DNA of 64,000 nucleotides from Cryptomeria japonica (lineage: Eukaryota; Streptophyta; Pinopsida; Cupressales; Cupressaceae): assembly GCF_030272615.1 (NCBI RefSeq), contig NC_081414.1, forward strand, positions 663,279,938 through 663,343,937, in the 5' to 3' direction. Below, piece by piece: positions 1 through 12,340 of the stretch. The translations under genes and the position numbers were made by a program. The notes beneath the pieces were generated by a model. The model was not told the origin of the DNA, did not search any database, and saw nothing but the letters and a program-made list of their open reading frames with translations. Position 1 is the first letter of the stretch. The number at the start of each line of letters is the position of its first letter.

Positions 1-232
1 TGTTTCCTTATTTCTCTCTTGACTATCAACTATCTTATCTATCTTTGATTCAGATTGAATATCAAGGTCTGACCTCGATAGTGGTAATTCATGGTTGGAG
101 GATTTTTCTCCAATTTAATATCTCCTCTAGTTTTCTTTTGTGATGATGTGGAAGGTTCCATAAGCCTTCTTTATCCTACAACAAAAGATATGTAATCAAC
201 TTCATAACATTGGCAAAATTTACAAGGCACTC
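1..232. other. AT-rich sequence, nothing recognised
   Basis: No gene, RNA or clear repeat can be supported. The sequence is low-complexity AT-rich DNA that leads into the degenerate repeat that follows. Confidence 0.4.
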
Positions 233-1320
233 TAGAACTCTGGGGTTTCAGGGTTCTAGGGTCTCAAAAGAGATTTTTGGGATCCCGAGGTTCTGGGGTC
301 TCAATAGAGAATTTTGGGATCTCAGGGTTCTAGGGTTTCAAAAGAGTATTTCGGGATTCTGAAGGATTTTAACTTGGAAGTATAAGGGGCTTCATGATTT
401 CGCAATGTAAAAATATGGAACAAGGACATTCTTCAGGATTTCGAGGTTCCAGGATCACAAGGTTAGGAAAGGCACTAAGAGTATATTTTGGAACTCTAGG
501 ATTCCAAGGTTCTGGGGCAAGAAAACCTCAACAAGAAAAAATTTCAGAACTTCAAGGTTCCAAAATCCTAAAGTGGGAAAACTTCTTCATTAAAACAGGC
601 TTTGGGATTCCGAGATTCCAAAATCCCAAAGCAGGTGAACTAAGGCCAAACTCCTAAGGGTTAAAAAAAATCAACTTTTATTCAACAACATGAAATCTAC
701 TCTAACCTAAACTAGGAAAGTGGTAAATTGCAAAACAAAGAAAAGAACAACAAAAAGACCAACCTAGACAAGGATGGTCAAGCGAAAACTCATGCACTCC
801 AGGAAGGTAAATTGCTGAGAGAGAGCTCTCATTTTGCAATTAGTGAATTCATAAATGAGTTGAAACAAATCATTTTGCACTATTTATACCTCTTTCGGGT
901 GATCGTACAAATTCACTAACTGCACCTGACCTCGAGATCTCATAATTCCAAAATCCCAAAGTTATACAAATACCACACAAATAAGATCAAGATTCTAGGG
1001 TTTTGGGGTCTCAAGGCTTTGAGAAGAACAAACAAAGACCACCTCGGGTCTCTTGGGTTTTTAGGTACAACACCAAACAAATATAGAGAACCCAGGATTT
1101 TGAAACTCTGAGATCCTGAGGCTCAAGGAAAAGAATGACCAATAGACTTCAGGATCATATATTTCTAGGGTGCCAAAATCTATTAACCATTTTGAACTTT
1201 CGAGATCCCAAGGCTTCAAAAGAAAAATCCAAATAGAGAAACCAAGACTTCAAGATTTCAGAGTTCTGGAGTTCCGAAGTACCAAAGCGGAAAACAATGA
1301 AGACTTTGGGGTTTTAAAAT
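233..1320. repeat. Degenerate short-period tandem repeat built on GGTTCTAGGGTCTC-like words
   Basis: Three clear tandem units sit at about 251, 289 and 325 (period about 37 bp), each carrying a GGTTCTAGGG or GGTTCTGGGG core, then GTCTCAAAAGAG and TTTTGGGATC. Weaker relatives (AGGTTCC, GGGATTCC, CAAAATCCCAAAG) recur to about 1300. The frame at 394-657 is a read-through of this repeat and not a credible gene. It resembles repeats found in LTR or untranslated regions of plant retrotransposons, but I cannot assign it to an element. Confidence 0.5.
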
Positions 1321-2690
1321 CATGAAACTCTATAGTCAAACAGAGCAAAAGAAAAAAAGAAAAAAAAAAGGGGGCAAAATGCACTTCGGGATCCTAGAAA
1401 CCAAAAATTGTGAAATGGGACAAGAGGAAAATAGGGTGAAAACAAAGTGAAGCAAAAGGGGGGCCCTAGCTCGAGAAGCAAAAATTTCGGGTATGTTATG
1501 CAAGGCATAACAAATGGTGACTCGGATAGGAAAGTGCTTCCACCCATTTTTAGACACTAAACCCTTCAAGTACCTATACTCTCCAGTTTGCATTCATACT
1601 AGATGACTCAAAGAAAACTAACATAAACAAGCCTGGACACAATAAAGAGACTTGAGTTGCAACTAAAACCCCAAGTGTGTGTAAATAATTAATTAACCAT
1701 CCATTGTGTTTTTTACAACCAAGGAAGGTAGACTCTATCCAGGCTATGTAGGTGAAGTATGTAGTTTCCAATGTGCAAAGATATATTGGGCGTAGCTCTG
1801 CTACTAGCTAAGAATCTATAGCCCCGACAGAGATACCTCTGGTTCCCCTCAAGTATTGATCCACTATCATTCAAGCATCTATAGCCCTAGTGGAGGTACT
1901 TGAATAAGCCTTGTAAATTGAGATTTTGATTCTTCTTTCCTCATTTCTTTTTCTTACTTTTTTTTCTTCTTTTCAATTTTTTTACTTTTCTGATGATTGC
2001 ATTCTTTTCTAGCTTTTCTCAATTTTCAAACAATGAAGTTTGATAGTGGGCTGGGAACCACGGTGGACATCGTGAAGGAAGTATTAACCTTTGGCTTTTT
2101 CACCTTGGATGGAACCACCATACTTGATATAAACAAACCTAAGGATTTCTTAAGATGTGTATTTTGTGATAGGTTTTCAACTACTCCCTAGAAACTTAGA
2201 AATGTACCAAGTCATGATACATGCTAGCACCTTCAAGATAGAGAAGTATGAAAGTAAAATAAAGTTTCTAAGGAAAGTGATTGATCAAGTATCCGAAAAT
2301 ACATGTAGCAAACTCTCAACGAAGTCACTCTCTATTGTACCCTTCATGCGACAATCCAACTTTCACCTTGAATTGAGGAGCCCCAAACAAAGAAAAGAGA
2401 AGGGAAAAAAGAGACAAAAAGAAACAAGGAAATAGGAGCAACCCACAACCCAAGAACAGCAAAACAAAACAACTAGGAAGAGTAGCGGACAAGAAACAAG
2501 AAGGGAAACAGGACAAGACAGAGAAAAACCACAACACAAGAAAAGAAAGGAGACACAACACCCACACACAAGAAGACCAAAAGACAAGAAAGACCAAACA
2601 ATAAGGAGAACCAAAGAAAATAGAAAGGAAACTATAATAATCCCACCTAGCTATCCTAAACTAACTGTAAACCAACTTAAGACTTGATAT
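1321..2690. other. Unassigned repetitive DNA with pyrimidine and purine tracts
   Basis: No gene is supported. There is a T/C-rich tract at about 1935-1990 and a strongly A/G-rich tract at about 2380-2640, which produces artificial Leu/Ser/Phe-rich frames on the minus strand. Two short related phrases containing CTATAGCCC occur near 1815 and 1885. The stretch is probably remains of an unclassified retroelement upstream of Copia element C; no boundary could be placed. Confidence 0.35.
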
Positions 2691-2869
2691 TATCAAAACT
2701 ATACAACAAAAATTTTGACCACTCCTTGACTGATTCTTCATTATGCTCAGTAGTATCAGCTTAGTCAGCCAAGTCCTAAGTCTAGAAAACTCATTTTTGT
2801 ACTCAAAAATGTAAAGTTTTGACACTTTCAATTTATTCCAAGGGCATAAAACTTTAAAGACTATTAATT

Positions 2870-3219
2870 TTGGGTCTTTAGTGTGACCATTATCTATAGT
2901 GAATCTTCCTCAGGGTTGTAGCCCTTATTGTATTTGAGCAGTGAGCTCTAGGTAGTGCGCCTGAATTTATATGCATTCCCCATTGTAATATTTCACTTAC
3001 TCCTAATAGGGTATTATCTCATTATGGGTAAGCTCCCACCATGGTTTTTCCCTTAATTGGGTTTTCACATCAAAAAATTTGATGTTATGTGTGTTATTTA
3101 TGTTGTGTTAATTTGTGCTTTAACTGTCAATTATAAGATCTGAATTTAAGTTTCAATTGTGTAGAGTTTTTGTGAAAACTGATTCACCCCCCTCTCAATT
3201 TGCTGCATTGTTGCCAACA
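2870..3219 (+). repeat. 3' part (R-U5) of the 5' LTR of Copia element C
   Basis: The sequence ends in GCCAACA immediately before a Met-tRNA-type primer-binding site, which fixes the LTR end at 3219. It carries the blocks shared by the other Copia-type LTRs here: a GAGCAGTGAGCTCTAGG core near 2937, CCCACCATGGTTTTTCCC near 3036, TTGGGTTTTCAC just after it, and TGATTCACCCCCCTCTCA near 3180. The expected TGTTGG start was not found upstream, so the left boundary given is only where resemblance begins; the U3 may be lost or diverged. Confidence 0.6.
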
Positions 3220-3221
3220 AT

Positions 3222-3240
3222 TGGTATCAAAGTTAGATCC
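3222..3240 (+). promoter_or_regulatory. Primer-binding site of element C
   Basis: TGGTATCAAAGTTAGATCC follows the LTR end by two bases. It matches the start of the plant Copia primer site complementary to initiator Met tRNA (TGGTATCAGAGC) with small changes. The same site, in variant form, follows the LTRs of A, B, F, H, I and J. Confidence 0.8.
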
Positions 3241-3275
3241 TTTGGAAGAAGCTTGATCACTTGAGGAGATCTGGG

Positions 3276-4048
3276 ATGGAAACCTTTGATTTTAAAAAGG
3301 ATAGTCTGAGATTTGATGGAATTAATTACACTCTATAGAAGAACCGGATGGAATGTCATTTGAGATACATTAGTGAAGACTATTGGAAGATTACCAAGAA
3401 TGTGTATAATATTCCTCATAATGGTCCTACTACTCTGGATGAAATTAAGATGAATTCTAAATTAGAGATAAGGAAGCATTATTGAGTGCCTTAATTTATT
3501 CTAAGATGACTAATGTGATGGATTTATAGACTTCTCATGAGATCTGGAAGAAGCTGGAGACTTATATGAAGGTGATAGTCATGTGAAAGTTGCTAAGTTA
3601 TAGAGCTTGAAGAGAAAGTATGAGATGTTGAAGATGGGAAAAGATGAGAACATTACCTCCATAATACAAAGAGTGAATGAGCTTGTGTTGAATATCAAAT
3701 GTGTCGGTAGTGTATTGGAAGAATCTAAGATTGTAGTCAAAGTGATGAGATCCTTGCCTCCTACCTACAAGCATAAGGTTTTTGTTATTGAAGAGATCTG
3801 GACTGTGACAGATGTGACCAGAGACATTCTAATTGTAAAGCTTGTTTCTTTTGAGTTAAGAAAATTTGGTGAAGTTCCTCCTAAATCAAAATTTTCATTC
3901 AAATCTACTGTATCTAGGAAGCAGAAATATAATCCAGGAGAAAGTTCTATAAGGATATCCAAATATGAGAAGGAGATGAAAGAGCTTGAAGAAGAAGAAA
4001 GAGAGATTGAAGAGCTTGAAGACTTGATTGCTAGAAGATTGCCTAAGG
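3276..4048 (+). pseudogene. Copia element C: gag (UBN2-type), broken
   Basis: This is the capsid region of a Ty1/Copia retrotransposon. Translation from the ATG at 3276 gives a FDGINYTL...RMECHLR stretch typical of the N-terminal gag domain of plant Copia elements. An in-frame TAG replaces the usual Trp before the RM motif, and a frameshift near 3480 moves the sense frame. The second part (open from 3607) reads KYEMLKMGKDENITSIIQRVNEL and VKVMRSLPPTYKHKV, the classic UBN2 gag signature. A charged ELEEEEREIEELEDLIARR helix follows. The frame runs to the last intact codon before element D; the zinc knuckle resumes at 12149 beyond D. Confidence 0.85.
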
Positions 4049-5577
4049 TGTAACACCCCGCTATGAGGCCCAGAGGACTTAAACAAAATAATCAATAAAA
4101 TGCGAATAATTTTTTTTTGTTATTAAAAGTTAAAACCATACAATTACATTGAATAACATGATAAGGAAAATGTGTACAAATACTAACTATCAAAAGTCCT
4201 CAAGTCCCCACAATGATGTTACTCAGGGATAAGAATAACCAAACATAAAATAACATCAAAGTAACTTCTATAAAAAGGTTACACTATCTTACGAGGATCA
4301 TTTTACATAATACAATGTCATGAGAATATACATATGATCACCAAATACATCATAGGGTATCCATAAGAATAAAATTTCCATGAATACAAACAATGGAGAG
4401 AATACATAAATGTGGTACATAAAGAGAATCTTCAATCCTCCCACGATCCATCACGAACATGATGTGGAACGAACCAAAACCCAATGGGTGTGAATAGCAC
4501 TCCACCCAACCATGTGGTACCATCAGGTCCACCTCCTGTGCTAGGAGGTATCAGTCAGACCCACATGATGGTTGCAATCAGAAAGAGAACCAACATGACA
4601 CACAAGAGAACTCACAAGACTTAACTACAAGAGACTCACAAGGCTTAACCACATGAGGCTCAAAGTAAAACAACCATCTTCCAGAGGCTCAATCAATCCA
4701 CATGAGAATAAAAGACGTAAGTTACCACTAGGTCTAGCAATAGGGTAGAGTGTCATCAATAGGTTGTCATGAGTTATCCTAGTAGGTCTTCACTAAGTCT
4801 CGACCCCCATCCTGGGTTACTCCAGGTAACTTCTCCCAACCCTAAGCCCCCATACAAACACTAGTGGAGAACACCAACCTTTCGAAAGGACAAGACTGGT
4901 GGAAGCCATTACAGGCCCTTCTCTACTTACCTTAGCCCTAAAAAAGCACCTGAGTGTAAGAGAGGCAACAAGAATTAATATTTATTAATGTTATCTAGCT
5001 ACCCATGCAAGTTCATTATTTTATATTATCACTTGATTACAAAACTCTCATTGAGTTACCCTGGCGACCACTTTGGGTCCTGACACCCAATGAAAGCTAC
5101 TCCCCCTTGACTTGTACCTAGGAATCAAAACTTATCACAAGGTCTAAGACAACCAAAATACCAAGAGTCTAAACCCCTCTACCATAGCAAGGTTGGATGG
5201 CTTACAAGAACAAGATAACATACAGGCAGTAAAGTAGGTTAGGAAACACCATCTAGCTTCCAAATACGTACCAGACTTGAGTAAGACATAAATAATAAAT
5301 AATTCCATAACTCCCTCCCAAAGCCTCTGGAAAACAATATCATATAACCACTCGATTTAACATTTCCCCACATGGACAATAAGATCCAAGGACATGAACA
5401 AGGTCTCATAATGACAATATTAAGAAATTCATTTATATTAACATGTTGACCATAATAGCATTAAAAGGTAAAACATCATTACTCTGTTAATCCAAAATTA
5501 CTAGAAATGCGACACTCTTTTGCAATTCAATACAAGAATCCCAATCTCAAAATGACACCAAGGGAATAAAATTAATC
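4049..5577. other. Non-coding left part of element D
   Basis: No open frame resembles a protein. The sequence is moderately AT-rich, with repeated ACAAGAGACTCACAAGGCTTA-like phrases at 4605-4665. Nothing else is recognised. Confidence 0.4.
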
Positions 5578-6164
<587 letters not shown>

Positions 6165-6372
6165 TAGAATTCCAATTAATAACTACACAATCAGAAAGGT
6201 GACTCGAAAATAATTCTGCTAAGACATGATACAAAAAATTCACATACATATACATTACTATATATATATACCCATACATAATTATCAAACTGGCAAAAAA
6301 CACCATATTAACATTGCACAACAAATATCATTTTAGGGCTAAGATTATTGTTAACGGCAAGCCCAAGGGAAA

Positions 6373-6490
6373 TCGTGGGTAATGCACCCATAGTTGTGGG
6401 TGAGTACCCATAGTCGGGGGAACACCCATGGCTATGGGGAAAGCTTCCCATAGTCATGAGTCTACCCACGGTTGTGGGTAGAGCCCCACA
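6373..6490. repeat. About 21-bp minisatellite of GTGGGT...ACCCATAGT units
   Basis: About six degenerate units alternate GTGGG and CCCATAGT or CCCACGGT words, each unit being partly self-complementary. On the minus strand this gives a repetitive peptide of MGALPT or MGSFPHS type, which is a by-product of the repeat. Confidence 0.65.
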
Positions 6491-6604
6491 TAAAATATAT
6501 ATAAAAAGAAGCAAAGACCAACAAAATTTATAGAGCCGAGTTTTTTCCCAATTATGATTTTAGTGACACTAAAAAATAATGCACTCATAAATTAACATAT
6601 ACAA

Positions 6605-6606
<2 letters not shown>

Positions 6607-6662
<56 letters not shown>
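6607..6662. repeat. (TG)28 microsatellite
   Basis: An uninterrupted TG tract, the third such tract within about 860 bp. It is flanked by plain AT-rich sequence with no coding signal. Confidence 0.93.
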
Positions 6663-6670
<8 letters not shown>

Positions 6671-7383
6671 TTCAAAAAAAGAAAGCACACAATGAATTAT
6701 CTGATAAACCACAGAGACAATTTTTTTAACCAAATTCCAATCAAACCCCAAAATCCCAGATTATGATTTTATCAGATTAGGGAAAGATGTAAACCCCCAA
6801 ATTTACTTGAAAACAATAATTCTAGAACAATTATAAATGCAACCCCCAATTTCAACATTCAAAAATCAGAAAACAAAAATTAATTTTTATAGCTAGAAAA
6901 GAAGTTTAACATGCAAGGCGAGGATAGAAACCCCTACCTCAAAATACTTTCTGGAAAGTAAATAAGAAGAAATAGAAGCCAAAAATAATAGAAGATCCTC
7001 AAATCCAAATCTAGAGAGCCAACTAATTCCAACCCAAAACTTCAACAATTTTTTACCAAGAGTTTACAGAATAATCTCCATTGAAATTCCAAAATAACCA
7101 GACAAATTTTTCATTCAAGATCCTTCCCAAAACCCCAAAAAATTATTCACGGAGCTCTTCACGGGAAGAGCTCCATCCCCAAACCCAAAAAGAACCCAAA
7201 ATATATCTCTCCATGCATGTGAGAATATTCCCCATAATTAAAATCATTAGTTTTCTTTTTGTAACTCCCATCATGCGCATAAAACAATTAAATGCCTTCT
7301 AAATAATATTATTATTATTTCCTTTACAAAATGCATATTATTTTATGAATGTCGAATCATCAATTTAATTTTTTTTTTTTTTT

Positions 7384-8175
7384 AAAGTAGCAAGCCACTG
7401 ATATATATATATAGTAAAATTGATTCAAGAGCTCAATAGTCAAGAGCTCAATAGGGAAAGAACCAGGAAGAAAACCCTATATCCTTGCTCAGATACAATG
7501 AACAAAGAGAAATCAAGGCTATAAGAAGGAACCCCCCAAAGATCCGAAGAGAAAGATAGAACCTACCCATAGTACAAACCTCATAGAGGCCAAAATTGAG
7601 AGAAACGGGATGAGACAAATCCAAAAGAAACCTTAAAAAACCACCCCCTCAACCGGTTGTCATGGAGACTTGGGAAGTGGAATACTAGTTGCTGGAACAC
7701 TATAGAGCTGCCACAACCAGTTATCGATTGTGTTATACCAGAACTTTGATACCGGTATGTTGTCCTATTAACTAGTTCATAAAAGAGCCTCCATTACTGG
7801 TACTACCCTGCTAATTAACAAGATGTCTCCACTACCAATTATGTTATACCGATGGAAATAAATGAAAAGACCAACACCGGTAATAACAAGAAGTAATCAA
7901 AAAATTTCAAGCAATCGGTTGCCAATAGATTTCCTTATACATCAAAATGGAGCATGTTCTAATCAGCAAAAACAGAGCCAGAGTCATTTTACTCTTCCAT
8001 GGCAGCATCACCCTGGATTTGATTTTCAGGGGCATTGAAGGTTGGAATATCTACCTCCCATCACACCGGCACTCCATCTTCTTGAGGGAAATGAAGGACC
8101 TCCTAGAAATTCACCTTCGTGTATTGTCACAGTTTGGCATCTCTCGAAGGAGTCGATGCAATATTTTCCCACTCC
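7384..8175 (-). other. LINE distal 3' region, no gene
   Basis: The sequence lies between the 238-codon frame and the poly(A) tail. Several ACCGGT-like words occur (around 7650-7910). The minus-strand translation is full of stops. It is either the element's own 3' UTR or transduced flanking DNA. Confidence 0.45.
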
Positions 8176-8892
8176 TCAGCCCGAAGGGGCCTCATCCTGC
8201 ACCGATGCATTGAGGTCTAGCACCCTATCTAAAGCCCATCCCCTTTCCACCGGTTGTGGAATTGGCAAACAAGGATCAATATTTTCTAATTCTAAGATCA
8301 CCATGAGAGCCCCAGCTTTGACTCTGATTCTATGCACAATATGCTCATCTAGTTGTCTGCCAAATTGTTGCAAATCATTCTTCACATGATGGAAGTTTTG
8401 CCTTTCGAGGGTGTGCTTGATTTGGCCATAAAGCACCATGTAAGCATGGTTGGATTGAATATAATTTAATGGAAATAGGTCCCCTAGGAGAGTCGACCCC
8501 TGCCATAGATTATAATTGACTAGGGCTTCATGGAACAAGGCAGGTGCAAGCACATTCTGCCTTACCAACTTAAAAAACACTAGTTCAAGTAGGGGAATCG
8601 ATTGCAAGAGGTCAAGAGCGTTGGATAGGAAAGAACTGAGAAGTTGATAGGGAAAAAGAATTCTTTTAGCTTGAGGGGACAAAATCTCATCACCAATGAA
8701 ATCTTTGACTGCTCTTCTTAGTTGTGGGTTATGTAGAAGAAACAGTTGATCGAGGTCCCTATCATTGATTTGTCCATGAAAATCCACCGAGGGTTCTGTA
8801 ATTCGCACTAGAACACAGTCGTTCCATGGCATGTATTCCCAATGCATTTGCCTGCACCCTTTGCAAGAGCCAATCTCCATATTATTGAACAC
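8176..8892 (-). CDS. Hypothetical 238-aa protein inside the LINE 3' region
   Basis: I do not recognise this protein. The frame is uninterrupted for 239 codons, whereas the neighbouring LINE frame is broken. It opens with MFNNMEIGSCKGCRQMHWEY (a CxxC) and is otherwise a globular mix of hydrophobic and charged residues, with Leu-rich helical stretches around residues 65-100 (LLSSFLSNALDLL, IPLLELVFFKLV) and no obvious signal peptide or membrane span. It lies downstream of RNase H on the same strand and upstream of the poly(A) tail, so it moved with the LINE RNA. It may be a third LINE frame, or host or repeat DNA captured by 3' transduction. Whether it is translated is unknown. Confidence 0.4.
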   Translation of the reverse strand: MFNNMEIGSCKGCRQMHWEYMPWNDCVLVRITEPSVDFHGQINDRDLDQLFLLHNPQLRRAVKDFIGDEILSPQAKRILFPYQLLSSFLSNALDLLQSIPLLELVFFKLVRQNVLAPALFHEALVNYNLWQGSTLLGDLFPLNYIQSNHAYMVLYGQIKHTLERQNFHHVKNDLQQFGRQLDEHIVHRIRVKAGALMVILELENIDPCLPIPQPVERGWALDRVLDLNASVQDEAPSG

Positions 8893-9313
8893 TAAGATAC
8901 TTCAAAAATCAAAAACTTCCATTGAGAACTATGTATATAAAAATAGGCAAGTTTCCATTTATAAATAAAAATTTAATATCTCAAAATGCAATAATTAATC
9001 AGTCTTTAAAATCAAGATCGAGATTTCTTGCATTAATATGTGACCGTAAATGCAGTCGAGAGGATGTGTAAGAGGCCAAAATCTATTTTACCCTGTGTGA
9101 AATGACATCATAAAAATCTCAGAGTCCACGCACTAATCTTTCATTCATACCATCTACAAACTACATTTAAATGCATAAATGCAAGTGTCCTGTCAGTCAT
9201 CCTGTTCACAGGCTTCAGGTTAAATGCGTACATGCGAGTACTTATTAAGATGTAGCTTATAATTTAAGTGTTGTATTTTCCTTTTCTACCAATTCAAGAA
9301 ATTTGGGAAAAGA
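8893..9313 (-). other. Spacer between LINE RNase H and the 238-codon frame
   Basis: No coding signal is seen. The sequence is AT-rich and links the LINE ORF2 stop to the distal frame. Confidence 0.4.
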
Positions 9314-11285
9314 CTACAGTTTGATGTGAGATGCAACCGACTCAACTGAAATGCCATCGCAACCCATATTTGCTAATTTGTTAGCTACAGAGTTGCCCTC
9401 TCTTAATGTGTGGCTAACAATGTAATTTGAAAATGTGTCAAGTAAATCCAAGATATGCTTCAAAACATACGATAGGTGCCAAGTCTTAGATCTTTTCAAG
9501 CTAATTTAATTGATGATAACTAATGAATCCCCTTCTATATGTATGTTGGAGAAACCGCATTTCCTTTCTAGCACCAGGCCACCTAGTAAGGCATTTGCCT
9601 CCACCAAGTTATTTGTACCAGAAGGGATGGGAGAATCTTGGAAAGCACACATTTTTCCAAATTGATCTCAAATGCAAACTCCAATTCCTGACTTCCCTAG
9701 GCTTCCACGGGAAGAGTCGTCGAAGTTTATCTTAAAGAAATTAGGTGCTGGGGGTACCCATTTTATGGAAGACCTATCTCTAACATGAGCTGAGGACCAA
9801 TTCAGAGGAATCCCTATTGGAAAAATAATACCATTCCATGTTTTTGCAATTACCTTATCCCACTGGGTGAATGACTGGATGTCCTTGGAATTAGTGAGAG
9901 AAGAATTTATAATTTTTGCAATCAAATTTTCCAAATTGATCAGAACTTGATCCAGAGAAGAGGATTTTTTTTTTTAAATTATTTTATTCCTCTCCCACCA
10001 AATGGCCCAAATGATGTGAGAAGGAGCACATTTCCAAATGCCTGAGAAAGTTGATGAAAAAAATAAAAGAGGCCAAGAGTTAAACATATCCTAAAGTGAA
10101 TTTGGGAAGGGCATCATAACTTGGAGTTTATTCATGATGAAGAACCAACATTGGGAGGCAAAAGTGCAATGTAAAAATAAGTGATCAACTGATTCTTCCT
10201 CTAGGCCACAAAGTACACAATTAAAAGCTTGTGAAATGCCCAATTTTACTAGTCTATCTAGTGTTAGGATTCTTTTGTTCAATGTTAACCATGCAAAACA
10301 ACTTGCTTTTGGCAGAACAACATCATTCCAATAGAATGAGTATGCCTGACTACTGACCTTACTGCTACAATCCTGTTGTATGGCTTTGTAACCTTCTTTA
10401 ATTGAATATTGCCCTGATTTAGAAGCTACCCAAATTAACACATCTTCTCTGTTAGACATGATAACTATCCTATTCAATAAGATAGTTGCCAAGGAAGAAG
10501 ATTGCTAGGTGGATGTTGGGAGAAGAGTTAAGTCTTTCTAGATTAATTTACTCAAAAAATATTTCTACAACGGACACATAGTCACTCATTTTTGTACCCC
10601 AATGAGCTATAGCTATATTCATAATATCTTCCATATTATCCATTTGAGCAATTGGAGGATGCCCACACCATGAGTCTATCCAGAAGTTAGCATTGAGACC
10701 ATTATTGACTTCCCATGAAACATACTTAGAGATTAGATTTCTCAAATCCATCATAAAATTCCAAATAGATGACCCCTTTGGAGGATCCAAAATTGTCAAT
10801 ACTTTGGATGGATGATTGTTGTCTAGATATTTAGCTTGCATAATCTGGCACCATTTGGAAGCAGGATTAGTGTACATTTTCCAAATCAGTTTCCCTCCAA
10901 AAGCCTTGTTGCAATGCTTTAGATTATGAAGACCTACTCCACCTTGGGATTTTTGACATGACATATTTTCCAGAGAGGCTAAGGGGATTTTCCTTTCATT
11001 TGTCATATTACTATTCCATAGAAAATCTCTAACAAGTTTCTGCAATTATTGAATGATAGATGAGGGAGCTTTGAGAACAAACATGTAATAGTTTGGAATA
11101 GCTATTAACACTTACTTAATAAGAAGAATTCTACCTGATAATGAAAGCCACCTTACTTTCCAGGGTAAAATTCAAGCCTTGATTCTACCAATAACAGCTG
11201 ACCAATAAGAAGATTTGTTTGTTCCCATAAAAAAAAGGAATGCCAAGGTAAGAATATGGCAATTGATCCATTGGGAAGCCCAAAA
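9314..11285 (-). pseudogene. LINE ORF2 C-terminal half: RT end, zf-RVT, RNase H
   Basis: On the minus strand from about 11285, a stretch resembling YLGIPFFMG...ILPWK (the end of the reverse transcriptase palm) leads into FLWNSN...IPLASLENMSCQKSQGGVGLHNL and FWIDSWCG (open 11045-10548). Next comes a zf-RVT domain (10492-10091) with FAWLTLNKRILTLDRL and the zinc motif CVLCGLEEESVDHLFLHC. An RNase H domain follows (9934 to 9314) with FKINFDDSSRGSLGKSGIG and LREGNSVANKLANMG. Such RNase H domains are known at the C terminus of plant L1-type LINEs. Stops and at least one frameshift break the frame, so it is inactive. Confidence 0.88.
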
Positions 11286-11325
11286 TCTTGGATATATATA
11301 TTTTATTTTAAACATCAATTTAATT

Positions 11326-12143
11326 ATAAACATATATATATATATATTATTTTTTATTTTTTTTCATTAATTTCTTGAACACAATGCCAAATTAAATGTT
11401 TAATTAATCAATTTTAATTTTAAACTTTCACTTTATACATTTTATTAACTAAATAAATAATAAAAAAGATTTAAGTTCTTCTATTATAAAATTAAATATT
11501 TTTCTTGCAAAAATAATTAATTCACTTAAGACAACTCTAAGAAGACGTCTGCAACAACATACACAAACACACCAGGACAAGACTAACAATAACAAGACTA
11601 ACTATCACCATAAGAATACCTAACAGAAGGTAACGTCTAGGGTCTTACTGATATCTCTGGTTTCCACTTTACCTTTGGGTTGAAGAGCACGCTCAGACTT
11701 AAAGATTCAGGTGGAGTTGATGCTCGATACCTACAACTGCATCACAGAGAAAAACACACACATGTACAACTAAAATGAACAGGCACATTGATGGAGGAGA
11801 ATCATGACATTCCATGTCCCTCTGAAGTGGGTGATGGAAGATCATCCCCTCGCACCCCAAACAAACTCATACCCATACAAGAAAACAATCACAAGATATT
11901 AATCATACATAAAGTAGATATGTCAATCCAAGGTCAATACATAAGCATATAACCTAACATCCAAACATCCATAGAGATATAATGCACAACCAACATTTAT
12001 TAAATTCAAAACATCATATCATAGAATCATGATTAGCGAGTATCATCCAGACACATGAACAACAGAAAAATAAATAAATAAATAAAAAATCAACAAGACT
12101 CAAACTAGGTTAAGTAGAATCTGATCGAGGGAGGGGCATTACA
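11326..12143. other. Right part of element D, non-coding
   Basis: AT-rich at first, then ordinary sequence ending GGGGCATTACA. No open frame looks like protein. A CAAAC-rich and ATAAATAAATA stretch occurs near 12070. Confidence 0.45.
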
Positions 12144-12148
12144 TAAGG

Positions 12149-12340
12149 GTGTTGGTAAGTATGAAGGTAATTTGCCTCTTAAGTTCTTTTCATGTAATAA
12201 GATAGGATATTTTTCTTCAAGATGTCTAAAAAGAGATAGGAATCCTGAGAAGCCATTGAAGCCTTAGAAGCCTAAATATCAGAGAAATGTTATTATTTTG
12301 CTGACGAAGGTGTGACAGATGATGAGTCTGAGAAGGGAAA
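12149..12340 (+). pseudogene. Copia element C: gag zinc knuckle segment
   Basis: This continues the gag frame across element D. The translation includes GKYEGNLPLKFFSCNKIGYFSSRC, a CCHC-type nucleic-acid-binding knuckle with one Cys lost and His replaced by Tyr. Basic residues (LKRDRNPEKP) follow, then stops. The segment is bounded on the left by the TAAGG duplication of D and on the right by the GGAAA target site of B, which locates both insertions within C. Confidence 0.8.

Larger units (their letters stand above)
7371..11312 (-). mobile_element. 5'-truncated plant LINE with poly(A) tail and 13-bp target duplication
   Basis: The 13-bp sequence CATCAATTTAATT stands at 7358-7370 and again at 11313-11325. 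A T-run at 7371-7383, the poly(A) tail on the minus strand, directly follows the left copy. Between them on the minus strand lie the end of a reverse transcriptase, a zf-RVT domain and an RNase H domain. This is the structure left by target-primed reverse transcription. Endonuclease and most of the reverse transcriptase are missing, the usual 5' truncation. About 1.9 kb lies between RNase H and the tail, long for a plant LINE 3' UTR, and contains a 238-codon open frame. Confidence 0.9.

Noticed and set aside
233-360. Telomere-like TTCTAGGG words
   Set aside because: No run of the plant telomere unit TTTAGGG exists; the words belong to a 37-bp repeat.
394-657. 87-codon frame
   Set aside because: A read-through of the degenerate tandem repeat.
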